A stretch of DNA of 37,923 nucleotides from Clostridia bacterium (GTDB lineage: Bacteria > Bacillota > Clostridia > Oscillospirales > QAMX01): assembly GCA_017414715.1 (NCBI GenBank), contig JAFQKV010000117.1:1-37923 (forward strand), in the 5' to 3' direction. This document shows positions 1 to 7,784 of this stretch, one piece after another. Both the position numbers and the translations under genes were made by a program. Numbering within the stretch: the stretch's first letter is position 1; each line of letters opens with the position of its first letter. The notes under the pieces were generated by a model that saw only the letters and a list, made by a program, of their open reading frames with translations, searched no databases and was not told the origin of the DNA.

Positions 1-473
1 ATTTCCTGTACCACGCTGCCGCGGGCAAATTTCATCTCATGGATCTTACCCTCACGGCAGACCTGTACCGTCAGCCACTCGGAAAGAGCATTGACAACGC
101 TGGCACCGACGCCGTGCAGACCACCGGAGACCTTATATCCGCCGCCGCCGAACTTACCGCCGGCGTGCAGGACGGTGAAGACCACCTCAAGGGCGGATTT
201 GCCTGTCTGAGGCTGGATATCCACGGGAATACCGCGTCCGTTGTCACGGACGGTAACGGAATTATCCTCATTGATGCTCACGTCGATCTCGGTGCAGTAG
301 CCTGCCAGAGCTTCGTCGATAGAGTTGTCAACGATCTCATACACCAGATGATGCAGACCGGATACCGAGGTCGATCCAATGTACATACCGGGGCGCTTGC
401 GGACGGCCTCCAGACCCTCAAGGACCTGGATCTCCGATGCGCCGTACTGCTGTTCCATGGGATTGGAGTTCAT
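1..473 (-). CDS. gyrB: DNA gyrase subunit B, N-terminal part (partial)
   Basis: This is the ATPase-domain start of the B subunit of DNA gyrase, the ATP-dependent type II topoisomerase that introduces negative supercoils. The gene runs off the left edge, so only about 157 residues are visible. The reverse-strand translation shows the GHKL ATP-binding landmarks: [27 protein letters not shown] (catalytic Glu and Mg-binding Asn), DNGRGIPV, and the glycine-rich [13 protein letters not shown] lid. The ATG at 473 is chosen because it begins the usual [15 protein letters not shown] leader and has AAGGATAGG upstream. That ribosome binding site lies in the last codons of remB, only 9 bp away, so the two genes are probably co-transcribed. 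ParE is an alternative type II B subunit, but the position beside recF/remB argues for GyrB. Confidence 0.96.
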   Translation of the reverse strand, partial: MNSNPMEQQYGASEIQVLEGLEAVRKRPGMYIGSTSVSGLHHLVYEIVDNSIDEALAGYCTEIDVSINEDNSVTVRDNGRGIPVDIQPQTGKSALEVVFTVLHAGGKFGGGGYKVSGGLHGVGASVVNALSEWLTVQVCREGKIHEMKFARGSVVQE

Positions 474-482
474 TTTCTGCTT

Positions 483-815
483 TTACCTATCCTTCTGCGT
501 GGTCTCCACGCGGATTTGCCTTTCCTTATGATCGTATGCCCGGTATACCGACGGGGTGACGGTGCCCTCCATGCGGCGGGCAAGGGTTTGCGGTGAATAT
601 TGAGAGAGCCAAAGTCCCTTTTCCCCGGCATATTCCGTGAGGATCATACTCTTAGGGATGGTACCCGGCTCACAGGCATCGTGTACCCGGTCTGCCTTCT
701 GCATGGTGGAGAGCAGCACGCGGGTGCGGCGGGATACGGTGGTGTTGTCCAGATCAAAAATGCCGACGATATCCGCTTTCCGGACCACGGCGGATACACC
801 GAGAGAAATGTACAT
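483..815 (-). CDS. remB: RemB/YaaB-like DUF370-family regulator
   Basis: A 110-aa protein starting MYISLGVSAVVRKADIVGIFDLDNTT, which matches the N-terminus of the extracellular-matrix regulator RemB (YaaB, DUF370 family). The family also includes RemA, a DNA-binding activator of biofilm-matrix genes in Bacillus; the job of RemB itself is less clear. The conserved core covers roughly residues 1-60. The tail after about residue 80 (basic, RAYDHKERQIRVETT) makes the protein longer than the roughly 80-90 aa usual for the family. It sits 14 bp after recF and 9 bp before gyrB, the standard position for yaaB in Firmicutes. The family call is firm; the regulatory role here is inferred. Confidence 0.88.
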   Translation of the reverse strand: MYISLGVSAVVRKADIVGIFDLDNTTVSRRTRVLLSTMQKADRVHDACEPGTIPKSMILTEYAGEKGLWLSQYSPQTLARRMEGTVTPSVYRAYDHKERQIRVETTQKDR

Positions 816-829
816 ATCCTTTTTTCCTT

Positions 830-1954
830 TTATCCCATCCGCCCGAAATCCCGCCGGCCGGCTACTGTGCCGGCGGATATTTCGAAGATACGGCCTGCCC
901 GCAGGCGGCGGGCGGCCTCGTCCTCACAGCCGGTGATAAAGATCTGTCCCCGGTCGATGCGGTTCAAAACGTAATCCTGCCGCCGGGCATCCAGCTCCGA
1001 CAGTATGTCGTCCAGAAGCAGCAGCGGTATAACGCCGAGCTCTTTTTCCATGATGTGGCGGCTGGCAAGCTTCAGGGCCACCGCCGCCGTACGGCACTGT
1101 CCCTGCGAGGCATACTGCCGGGCCTCCCGGCCGTCCACGGTGATGAGCAGATCATCACGATGCGGACCCGAAAGGCACGCCCGGGCGGCAATTTCCGCCG
1201 CCCGAAGGGCGCAAAGACGGGAATATAGCTGATTTTTTAATACTTCGCTCTCCGCCGAAGGGTCATCCACAGCGGATACCGTTTCGTAAGCGACGGAAAG
1301 CTCCTCTCCGCCGGAGATCTCCGCATGCAGTCGGGGGGCGGCCTTTGCAAGAATCCGGACGAAGGCGGCGCGGAAGCGGATAAGCTCCGCGCCGATCTCC
1401 GCCATACGGCGGTTGTAGTCTTCCAGAACCTGCAGCATATCGCTGCGTTCCTCTGCCTGACGGAGAATAGCCGTTTTTTGGACAACGGTGCGGTTATATT
1501 GGGTCAGCAAGGCCGAGTAGCGCGGCCGCAGCTGACAGAGGATGGAATTGATGAGCTTTCTGCGCTCTGCCGGTCCGGATTTGATAAGATTCAGATGCTC
1601 CGGTGTAAAAAGCACACAGGGAAGCTTTCCCGCGAGGCTCTGGGCAGCGGCAGGGGATTTGTCGATACGGATGATTTTTTTACCCTCCCGAGGGATGGTT
1701 ATATCGATCTCCCGGCTGCGGCTGCCGCAGTTGATTTCACCGCGGAGCCTTGCGTGATCCGCACCGAAGCGGACAGCTTCCGCATCCCTTGCGGCGCGGA
1801 AGGCCTTTCCGGAGGAAAGAAGCTCCACGGCTTCCAGCAGATTGGTCTTTCCCTGGGCATTTCCGCCATAGAGCAGGTTTACACCCGGATGAAAGGTGAT
1901 TTCAGCCAGAGAATAGTTCCGATAATCGGTCAGGCTGAGTTTTTGCAGATACAT
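830..1954 (-). CDS. recF: DNA replication and repair protein RecF
   Basis: RecF is the SMC-like ATPase that helps load RecA at single-strand gaps through the RecFOR pathway. The 374-aa length is normal. Visible motifs are the Walker A GGNAQGKTNLLEA (about residues 30-42), the ABC-type signature region LSGPHRDDL and SQGQCRT, and Walker B PLLLLDDILSELD. The ATG at 1954 directly follows the TAA of dnaN (sequence TAAATG), so translation of the two is probably coupled. In many Firmicutes the small S4-domain gene yaaA lies between dnaN and recF; there is no room for it here. Downstream, remB follows after 14 bp. Confidence 0.97.
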   Translation of the reverse strand: MYLQKLSLTDYRNYSLAEITFHPGVNLLYGGNAQGKTNLLEAVELLSSGKAFRAARDAEAVRFGADHARLRGEINCGSRSREIDITIPREGKKIIRIDKSPAAAQSLAGKLPCVLFTPEHLNLIKSGPAERRKLINSILCQLRPRYSALLTQYNRTVVQKTAILRQAEERSDMLQVLEDYNRRMAEIGAELIRFRAAFVRILAKAAPRLHAEISGGEELSVAYETVSAVDDPSAESEVLKNQLYSRLCALRAAEIAARACLSGPHRDDLLITVDGREARQYASQGQCRTAAVALKLASRHIMEKELGVIPLLLLDDILSELDARRQDYVLNRIDRGQIFITGCEDEAARRLRAGRIFEISAGTVAGRRDFGRMG

Positions 1955-3073
1955 TTAGTTTCTTGCCGCAATGCGGACGGGAGCGATGATGTGAAGGAAG
2001 CGGTTTCCGGTAACGGGGCGGATGACGAAGGGTGTCAGCGTTCCGCTGAAGGCGAGCTCACATTCGTCCGCATCCACGGAGCGGATGGCATCGGACAGGA
2101 AGCGGGAAGAGAATCCGATCTCGATGCCTTCGGCATCGCCGTTGCAGACACATTCGTCGTAGCCGTTGCCAAGAAGCGTCTCCGTGGAGAAATGGATGGA
2201 ATTCTTTTCAAATTTCAGGCGTACATGGGTTTTCTGCTGCTCGTTGATGAGGATGGAAACGCGCTCGAGGCTTTCCAGAAAGCATCTGTTGTTTACAAGC
2301 ACGGAGAAACGGCTCTCCTTGGGAATGATGGTGTCGTATTTGGTATACTCACCCTCCAGCAGGCGGCAGAAGAGACGGCTCTGACCCATATCAAAGATGA
2401 TGTGCTTGCGGGAGAGGAAGATGTTGACCGTATCCTCATCGCTGTCCTTGAGGATCTTTTCTACCTCGCGGAGGGCTGCACCGGGAACGACGAAGGAGTA
2501 GGAATCGGTTGAGTCGATGGTAGCGATCTCCTCCTCGCGCATGGAAAGACGGGAGGAATCCAGAGCTACCACACGCAGCACATTTCCGCGTATGTCAAAG
2601 CAGCAGCCGGTGAGAATGGGCTTGTATTCGCTTTGGGAAACGGCAAAGATGGTCTGGGAGATCATGCTCTTAAGAAGTCCCTGGGGCAGGGTGAGCTGGC
2701 GGTCGCTGTCGATGCGGGGCATGTCGGGGAACTCCTGCGCAGGCAGGGTCATGATATTGAATTCGGAATTGCCGGAACGGATGACGGCAACACCTTTTTC
2801 ATTGACCTCGATGGAAAGGGTGTCCTCCGGCAGACGGCGGATGATGTCAAAGAAGATGCGTCCGTTGATGACGGTGCTCTCACCGGCAACGGAGGTGGCG
2901 GGAATATTGGTGACAATACCCGTTTCGAGGTTATAGGAGGAAACGGAGATACCCTCCTCGGTGCCCTGAATGAGATAGCCCTTGATGGCCTCCAGGGTGG
3001 AGTTGGGGGAGAGGGCCCGCTGGCCGAGAGACAGAGCCTCAGTAAGCTTTGCTTTATCACAGGTGATCTTCAT
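1955..3073 (-). CDS. dnaN: DNA polymerase III beta sliding clamp
   Basis: The beta clamp is a ring-forming dimer that tethers the replicative polymerase to DNA. The 372-aa protein has the family's three-domain length and begins MKITCDKAKLTEALSLGQRAL, typical of DnaN, with the usual C-terminal hydrophobic region near FLHIIAPVRI. An in-frame ATG lies at 3094, but the start at 3073 is preferred because AAGGA stands 7 nt before it and the resulting N-terminus aligns with the family, while 3094 has no ribosome binding site. It follows dnaA after a 235-bp gap carrying DnaA boxes, which may let DnaA influence its expression. It abuts recF. Confidence 0.97.
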   Translation of the reverse strand: MKITCDKAKLTEALSLGQRALSPNSTLEAIKGYLIQGTEEGISVSSYNLETGIVTNIPATSVAGESTVINGRIFFDIIRRLPEDTLSIEVNEKGVAVIRSGNSEFNIMTLPAQEFPDMPRIDSDRQLTLPQGLLKSMISQTIFAVSQSEYKPILTGCCFDIRGNVLRVVALDSSRLSMREEEIATIDSTDSYSFVVPGAALREVEKILKDSDEDTVNIFLSRKHIIFDMGQSRLFCRLLEGEYTKYDTIIPKESRFSVLVNNRCFLESLERVSILINEQQKTHVRLKFEKNSIHFSTETLLGNGYDECVCNGDAEGIEIGFSSRFLSDAIRSVDADECELAFSGTLTPFVIRPVTGNRFLHIIAPVRIAARN

Positions 3074-3139
3074 GTCGTCATGTCCTTCTTTCATGAAAGG
3101 ATATTTATTTTTCGTCGTATATCATAGGGGTGTTCGTTT

Positions 3140-3297
3140 TGTGGAAAAGGAAGAAATTTCCTTGTATGGGGCGCGTTTTTTATTCCGGTTCTCCCGGGGA
3201 CTTTCCACAGAGAAAATGTGCCGCCGCTGTTTTCCGACAGGCTTTACACACGCTGTGGACAGGCTGTGGAGGGGAAAGGTGTGAAATCTGTGGATAA
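3140..3297. other. DnaA-box region between dnaA and dnaN (oriC sub-region)
   Basis: The 235-bp dnaA-dnaN gap holds a perfect reverse-strand DnaA box TTATCCACA at 3289-3297 and a one-mismatch box TTTTCCACA at 3140-3148. Weaker TGTGGA/TCCACA matches lie near 3201-3209 and 3253-3270. The dnaN-proximal end is AT-rich. In Firmicutes, DnaA-box clusters on both sides of dnaA form a bipartite origin, so this is read as one half of oriC and possibly a DnaA-responsive dnaN control region. The unwinding element was not fixed. Confidence 0.75.
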
Positions 3298-3308
3298 CTT
3301 TGCTCCAA

Positions 3309-4628
3309 TCAATGGCCGGTGATGTTGTTCATGATGTCGCGGACCTCGTTTTTCTGCTCCTTGCCGCTGCGGATGCAGTCCTCAATGCGGCTGATGGCGT
3401 GAAGAACAGTGGAATGATCCTTGCCGAACTCGCGTCCGATGGCCGGGGTGCTCATGCCTGCCATATGCTGCATGATGTACATGGCCACCTGACGGGGAAT
3501 GAGGGCCTCTTTTTTGCGGGAGGCGGAGCGGAGCATGTCGGGATCAATACCGTAGAAGGAGGAGACTTCTTCAATAATGAGGTTTGCGGTGGGTTTGATG
3601 CCGGGATTTTCCCGGAGGATGTCCTTGATGGCGTTGGATATGTTCTGCTGGGTGATTTCCATACCCATGAGGGTCTTCATGGCGGCGATCTTCTTGATGG
3701 TGCCCTCGATCTGACGGATATTGGAGGTGACGTTCTTTGCAATATACTGCATGTGCTTCTCGTCAAGGTCAAGGTCCATATTGGCACTCTTGTTTTTCAG
3801 GATGGCCATACGGGTCTCATAATCCGGGGGCTGGATGTCGGCGATAAGACCTGCCTCAAAGCGGGATTTGATGCGGTCCTCCAGGGTGTAGATCTCCTTG
3901 GGGGGACGGTCGGAGGAAACGACGATCTGCTTGTGATCCTCATAAAGGGCGTTGAAGGTGTGGAAGAATTCGTCCTGAGTTGCATCCTTGCCGGCGATGA
4001 ACTGGATATCGTCAATGAGCAGCAGATCCGCCTGACGGTAGAGATTGCGGAAATTGACGGTTGCATCGGGATCGGGGGAGCGAACGGCCTTGATGACATC
4101 GTTTGTAAACTGTTCACCCGTCCGGTAGATGATCTTCAGTTCCGGCCGTTCCCGGCGGATGCGGTTTGCGATGGCGCACAGAAGATGGGTCTTTCCAAGT
4201 CCAGAGCCGCCGTAGATGAGCAGGGGATTGTAGCGGCGGCCGGGTGCCTGGGCAACGGCCATGGCTGCTGCGTGGGCAAAGTTGTTGGAGGGACCGACCA
4301 CGTATTTTTCAAAGGTGTAATCCATGTCGGTGTTGCGGACGGCGTCCCCTCCGTCATTTACGGCGGGTGTCTCGGCAGGATTTTTGCCGCTGATGACTTC
4401 CAGCCTGACATCTGCGGAGAAGAGCTCCTGCAGAGCCTTGTTGAAGGGTTCCATGTAAAGCTTGTTGATGATGGAGCGTTTGTATTCGATGGGAGTGTAG
4501 ATGACGAGCTTCTGCTCCGTCAGCTCCACGGCCTCCGCATCCTCAAAGAAAGTGGCAATGGTGGTCTTGGACAGATGTTCCTCAAGGATCTCCAAAACCT
4601 TGGCCAGCACGTCGGCGGCTGAGTTCAT
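3309..4628 (-). CDS. dnaA: Chromosomal replication initiator DnaA
   Basis: DnaA is the AAA+ initiator that binds DnaA boxes and opens oriC. The 439-aa protein shows the domain I helix bundle (about 1-80), a short linker, the AAA+ domain with Walker A YGGSGLGKTHLL (about 139-150) and Walker B LLIDDIQF, and the C-terminal DNA-binding domain with the DnaA signature around DHSTVLHAI (about 407-415). The ATG at 4628 has GGGAGG 10 nt upstream. Promoter elements and DnaA boxes lie just upstream, so autoregulation by DnaA is likely (inferred from context). dnaN, recF, remB and gyrB follow on the same strand. Confidence 0.98.
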   Translation of the reverse strand: MNSAADVLAKVLEILEEHLSKTTIATFFEDAEAVELTEQKLVIYTPIEYKRSIINKLYMEPFNKALQELFSADVRLEVISGKNPAETPAVNDGGDAVRNTDMDYTFEKYVVGPSNNFAHAAAMAVAQAPGRRYNPLLIYGGSGLGKTHLLCAIANRIRRERPELKIIYRTGEQFTNDVIKAVRSPDPDATVNFRNLYRQADLLLIDDIQFIAGKDATQDEFFHTFNALYEDHKQIVVSSDRPPKEIYTLEDRIKSRFEAGLIADIQPPDYETRMAILKNKSANMDLDLDEKHMQYIAKNVTSNIRQIEGTIKKIAAMKTLMGMEITQQNISNAIKDILRENPGIKPTANLIIEEVSSFYGIDPDMLRSASRKKEALIPRQVAMYIMQHMAGMSTPAIGREFGKDHSTVLHAISRIEDCIRSGKEQKNEVRDIMNNITGH

Positions 4629-4673
4629 ACAGTCGTTTCCTCCCGGAGTGTCTTTATATCATAGATAATATAT

Positions 4674-4702
4674 ATTATATAACATAAGGCGCAAAAAGTA
4701 AA
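4674..4702 (-). promoter_or_regulatory. dnaA promoter
   Basis: On the minus strand, TTTACT (4697-4702) and TATAAT (4674-4679) are separated by 17 bp, about 45 bp upstream of the dnaA start. The near-consensus DnaA boxes at 4716-4737 lie just upstream of the -35 element, so DnaA binding could affect this promoter. Seen directly; activity is inferred. Confidence 0.75.
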
Positions 4703-4715
4703 GCGCTGCAAAAGA

Positions 4716-4737
4716 ATATCCACAGCCTTGTGGAAAA
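4716..4737. other. DnaA boxes in dnaA-rpmH gap (oriC sub-region)
   Basis: Two opposed near-consensus DnaA boxes stand side by side: ATATCCACA at 4716-4724 (one mismatch to TTATCCACA) and TTTTCCACA on the reverse strand at 4729-4737. The surrounding gap (4629-4833) is very AT-rich, including a run of TATATTATATAA-like sequence near 4665-4685 that would suit DNA unwinding. With the boxes downstream of dnaA this suggests a bipartite oriC. The strand switch of all flanking genes at this point supports it. Confidence 0.75.
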
Positions 4738-4767
4738 AGTGTTTCAAAATAATTTGCTGCAAATTGG

Positions 4768-4797
4768 TTGACAGCCTGTTGTTTTTTGTTGTATAAT
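4768..4797 (+). promoter_or_regulatory. rpmH promoter
   Basis: Perfect TTGACA (4768-4773) and TATAAT (4792-4797) with an 18-bp spacer, about 36 bp upstream of the rpmH start. A consensus sigma-A promoter like this fits a ribosomal protein gene and would drive the rpmH-rnpA-yidD-yidC run. Confidence 0.9.
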
Positions 4798-4833
4798 TGA
4801 AAGTGTGTCACCAATTAAGGAGGTAATAGATTC

Positions 4834-4968
4834 ATGAAACGCACTTATCAGCCCAAGAAGATCCACGATGCCAAGGAATGCGGCTTCCGCCACAGAATGT
4901 CCACCCGCAACGGCCGCAAGGTTCTCGCTCGCCGCCGCGCCAAGGGCCGCGTCAAGCTGACCCACTGA
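4834..4968 (+). CDS. rpmH: 50S ribosomal protein L34
   Basis: A 44-aa basic protein beginning MKRTYQPKK and ending in [18 protein letters not shown], which carries the L34 signature (MKRTYQP, GFRHRM, RRRAKGR). L34 is a small component of the large ribosomal subunit. It starts 10 nt after a perfect AAGGAGGT and has a consensus promoter upstream. Residues 9-16 (KIHDAKEC) differ from the basic KRKRRKTH stretch of most L34 proteins and include a cysteine, a modest lineage-specific variation. rnpA follows 25 bp later, the universal partner arrangement. Confidence 0.97.
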   Translation: MKRTYQPKKIHDAKECGFRHRMSTRNGRKVLARRRAKGRVKLTH

Positions 4969-4993
4969 TTTCCGCCCGGAAAGTCGGAAAACC

Positions 4994-5344
4994 ATGAAAT
5001 TCACGCGATCGCTTGCGCCCAACCGTGAGTTCCGCAAAAGCTACGCCAAGGCTGTCCATCGCTCCGGCCGTTACCTGACACTGTACGACCGCAGGGGAAA
5101 AAAGGGGCAGAACCGGCTGGGACTCACCGTGACGCCCAAGGTCGGCTGTGCCGTGGTGCGCAATCGCGTGCGCCGGCGCCTGAAAGAGGCGTACCGGCTC
5201 AACGAGGAAAGATTCAAGACAGGCAGAACGCTGGTCATCGTCGCCCGGCCGGAGAGTGCCGGAGCCTCCTTTTGGGAGCTGGAGGACGATCTGCTGCGTA
5301 TTGCGCGGCGTATGGACCTTTTACAGGAGCCAGAAATCAGTTGA
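4994..5344 (+). CDS. rnpA: Ribonuclease P protein component
   Basis: RnpA is the protein cofactor of RNase P, which trims tRNA 5' leaders. The 116-aa basic protein has the family hallmark [15 protein letters not shown] (about residues 54-68; RNR motif) and the N-terminal F-x-x-x-Y pattern (FRKSYAKA). Its TGA overlaps the TTG start of yidD by four bases (TTGA, 5341-5344), suggesting translational coupling. The arrangement rpmH-rnpA-yidD-yidC is standard for the Firmicutes origin. Confidence 0.97.
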   Translation: MKFTRSLAPNREFRKSYAKAVHRSGRYLTLYDRRGKKGQNRLGLTVTPKVGCAVVRNRVRRRLKEAYRLNEERFKTGRTLVIVARPESAGASFWELEDDLLRIARRMDLLQEPEIS

Positions 5345-5550
5345 AACGTTTCCTTCTCGCCGCTATCACGTTTTACCGGCGGCATATCTCGCCGGGGCTT
5401 CCGCCCCGCTGTCGGTTTCAACCGACCTGCTCGGCCTACGCATTCGAGGCCATTTCCAAATACGGCGCGCTCAAGGGCACCTATCTTGCCGTCCGCCGTA
5501 TTCTTCGATGCCATCCGCTGTGTCCGGGGGGATACGACCCGGTGCCGTGA
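5341..5550 (+). CDS. yidD: Membrane protein insertion efficiency factor YidD
   Basis: A 69-aa YidD-family protein. The landmarks are the N-terminal amphipathic helix [19 protein letters not shown] and the conserved cysteines and prolines in [15 protein letters not shown] and [15 protein letters not shown]. YidD assists YidC-dependent membrane insertion. The reading frame stays open upstream to 5272, but the TTG at 5341 is chosen because it gives the standard family N-terminus, has AGGAG 11 nt upstream, and overlaps the rnpA stop (TTGA). yidC follows 66 bp later. Confidence 0.93.
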   Translation: MKRFLLAAITFYRRHISPGLPPRCRFQPTCSAYAFEAISKYGALKGTYLAVRRILRCHPLCPGGYDPVP

Positions 5551-5580
5551 CCGGCATTTGTACACAGCACCTATGAGACG

Positions 5581-5598
5581 GGGCGCAGCCCTGCGCCC
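5581..5598 (+). other. GC-rich hairpin in yidC leader
   Basis: GGGCGCA (5581-5587), loop GCCC, TGCGCCC (5592-5598): a perfect 7-bp GC-only-but-one stem ending only a few bases before the yidC ribosome binding site (GGGAG, 5602-5606). There is no U-tract, so it is not a normal terminator. It could modulate yidC translation or stabilise the processed mRNA. Function is inferred. Confidence 0.4.
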
Positions 5599-5616
5599 AC
5601 AGGGAGAAAAATACCG

Positions 5617-6651
5617 ATGTTCAACACACTGATCACCGGGCCGTTCGGTTCTATTCTGGCGTTTATCTATTCGCTGGTCAAGAACTACGGCCTGGCTATT
5701 ATCGTTTTTACGATTGTTTGCAAACTGATCCTCTTCCCCTTCACGCTGAAATCCAAGCGCGGCATGTATGCCAACATGCGGATCCAGCCGAAGATGCAGG
5801 AGCTGCAGAAGAAATACAAAAACGATAAGGAACGCTATTCTCTGGAGCTGCAGAAGCTCTACAAGGAGGAGAAGGTCAGCCCCATGTCCGGCTGCCTTCC
5901 CATGCTCATCACGCTTCCCATCATGTTCGGTCTCTACTATGTGGTTACCCAGCCCCTGACCTACCTGATGAAGCTTTCCAAGGACACCATTGCCGCCATC
6001 GCCACCAACCTCAGCACCATTCTGCAGGGTCACGGCGTGGAAGGCACCGTCATCGAGAATCTCGCAAAGCTTGCCGACGGCCAGAAGGTCTATTCTCTGG
6101 AAGTTACCATGGCCGACTATATGCATAAGTACGCCTCCGAGCTGCAGGCACTCATGCCCGATCTGCCCGAAAAGGTCTTCAACTTCAGATTTGATCTTTT
6201 CGGCATCAATCTTTCCAAGAATCCCACCTATAACTTCTCCGATCCCAACTTCAGCTGGGGTCTGCTTCTCATTGTCGCCGTTTCCGTGGCCACTTCTTTC
6301 CTCAGCGGTTACATGACGCAGAAGATGAACCCCATGAACGCTGCCCAGAACGGCAACGATCCTGCCGCGAAGAGCACCCAGTCCACCAACAAGATGATGC
6401 TCTATATGATGCCGGTCATGACCCTGCTCATCGGCTTCAGCATCCCCGCGGCAATTTCCATTTACTGGATCATGAACAACATCCTGACCGTTGTGCAGGA
6501 GTATATCGCCAATAAGATCGTCAAGCGGCAGGAGGATGCCGCTGCCCTGAAGCGTGCCGAGGAAGAGGCCCGCAAGAAGAGAAACAAACAGAAGGCTGCC
6601 GAGCTGGAGGCCCGTGAGAGGGCCGAGAAGAATTCGATCGCCGAGGACTAA
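5617..6651 (+). CDS. yidC: YidC/Oxa1-family membrane protein insertase
   Basis: YidC inserts and folds membrane proteins alone or with SecYEG; SpoIIIJ and YqjG are the Bacillus members. The 344-aa protein has the Gram-positive layout without the large periplasmic domain. It has a hydrophobic first segment, a conserved insertase helix (AIIVFTIVCKLILFPF, about 27-42), the basic cytoplasmic coiled coil (MRIQPKMQELQKKYKND, about 55-71), three further membrane spans, and a Lys/Arg-rich C-tail (about 305-344) for ribosome contact. In Bacillus SpoIIIJ the hydrophilic groove has a key Arg at the equivalent of Lys36 here, a conservative change. A hydrophilic insertion around 130-200 is longer than in Bacillus. 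khpB follows after 20 bp. Confidence 0.95.
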   Translation: MFNTLITGPFGSILAFIYSLVKNYGLAIIVFTIVCKLILFPFTLKSKRGMYANMRIQPKMQELQKKYKNDKERYSLELQKLYKEEKVSPMSGCLPMLITLPIMFGLYYVVTQPLTYLMKLSKDTIAAIATNLSTILQGHGVEGTVIENLAKLADGQKVYSLEVTMADYMHKYASELQALMPDLPEKVFNFRFDLFGINLSKNPTYNFSDPNFSWGLLLIVAVSVATSFLSGYMTQKMNPMNAAQNGNDPAAKSTQSTNKMMLYMMPVMTLLIGFSIPAAISIYWIMNNILTVVQEYIANKIVKRQEDAAALKRAEEEARKKRNKQKAAELEARERAEKNSIAED

Positions 6652-6671
6652 TAAGAGGAATTTATCAGAAA

Positions 6672-7784
6672 ATGATCAAAAGTTTAGAGTATAAGGGCAA
6701 AAATATCGATGCTGCCATCGAAAAGGCCCTGAATGAACTGAAAATGGACCGTGACGATGTCAGCGTCGAGGTTCTGGAACGCCAGAAGAGCGGCTTCCTC
6801 GGCATCGGTGCCGTGGATGCCCGCATCCGCGTGACCTTTGATGACGGCATGCCCGAGCCCAAGGAAGAGAAGCCTGCCGAAGCCCCGAAGAAGGTGGCAA
6901 AGCCCATCTTCAACGTCAGCCAGGAAAAGCTGGACAAGATCGCCGCCGAGGCCCCCAAGGCCCGTCCCGCCGCGGAGAAGTCCGCTGAAGGCACTGTGAA
7001 GAAAACCTCGGTTCCCGAGCCCCGTCTGTACATGAAGATCCCTGCGGACAAGTCCGCAAATCCCGTTGCTGCCACGCCCAAAAAGGTGCAGAACGACAGC
7101 CGGTCCTCCCGCAGCAATGACCGTCGCCGGGACAGCGCTCCCCGTGAGAAGAAGCCCGCCGAGCCCTTTGTCAAGCTCCCCGTGTCGGATGAGGCTCCCA
7201 TTCCCTTCATTATCGGTCTTCTGGACCGCATGGGCATCGAGGCCAATGCAGAGATCACCGATCGCCGTGAGGATGCCGTAGAGGTCTCTCTCTCCGGCCC
7301 CAACATGGGCAAGCTTATCGGCCGCCACGGCGAGACCATGGATGCCATCCAGTATATCTCCTCTCTGGCCTTCAACCGCGGCCGTGAGGGCGGACATACC
7401 CGCGTGATCATTGATACCGAGAACTATCGTGAGAAGCGTGAACAGACTCTCACCCGTCTTGCCCGCCGCATGGCGGAGAATGCCATCCGGCAGAATCGTC
7501 CGGTGACCCTGGAGCCCATGTCTCCCACCGAGCGCCGTCTTATCCATACCGCCCTGCAGGCAAACGACAAGGTCACCACCTATTCTACCGGTATGGATCC
7601 CATGCGCCGCGTGGTCATCAGCCCCAAAGACTGCACCGAAGCCCCCGTGCCGGCATCTTCCTCCTCCGGTCGCCGCAGCCGCGGCCGCCGCGGCGGACGT
7701 AACCGTCACCATTCCGGCAATCGGCAGAACCGTCCGCAGAACGCTGCTCCCGCCCCCGAGGCGCAGACGCAGGACGCGGAATGA
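6672..7784 (+). CDS. khpB: RNA-binding protein KhpB (Jag)
   Basis: KhpB/Jag is an RNA-binding protein tied to cell-envelope and division control, usually encoded beside yidC. Domains in order: Jag-N (about 1-54, with KSGFLGIGAVDARI), a long low-complexity linker rich in Lys, Pro, Ala and Glu (about 55-175), a KH domain with the GxxG-containing GKLIGRHGETMDAIQ (about 213-227), an R3H domain (about 255-316, ending MRRVVIS), and an Arg/Gly-rich tail (about 333-350). At 370 aa it is much longer than the roughly 205 aa of Bacillus Jag because of the linker and the RG tail; the tail probably adds RNA affinity (inferred). Its TGA overlaps the mnmE ATG (ATGA). Confidence 0.95.
   Translation: MIKSLEYKGKNIDAAIEKALNELKMDRDDVSVEVLERQKSGFLGIGAVDARIRVTFDDGMPEPKEEKPAEAPKKVAKPIFNVSQEKLDKIAAEAPKARPAAEKSAEGTVKKTSVPEPRLYMKIPADKSANPVAATPKKVQNDSRSSRSNDRRRDSAPREKKPAEPFVKLPVSDEAPIPFIIGLLDRMGIEANAEITDRREDAVEVSLSGPNMGKLIGRHGETMDAIQYISSLAFNRGREGGHTRVIIDTENYREKREQTLTRLARRMAENAIRQNRPVTLEPMSPTERRLIHTALQANDKVTTYSTGMDPMRRVVISPKDCTEAPVPASSSSGRRSRGRRGGRNRHHSGNRQNRPQNAAPAPEAQTQDAE

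Noticed and set aside
3300..4622. 440-residue plus-strand open frame antisense to dnaA
   Set aside because: dnaA is certain on the minus strand; the antisense translation is a Gly/Val/Asp-rich shadow.
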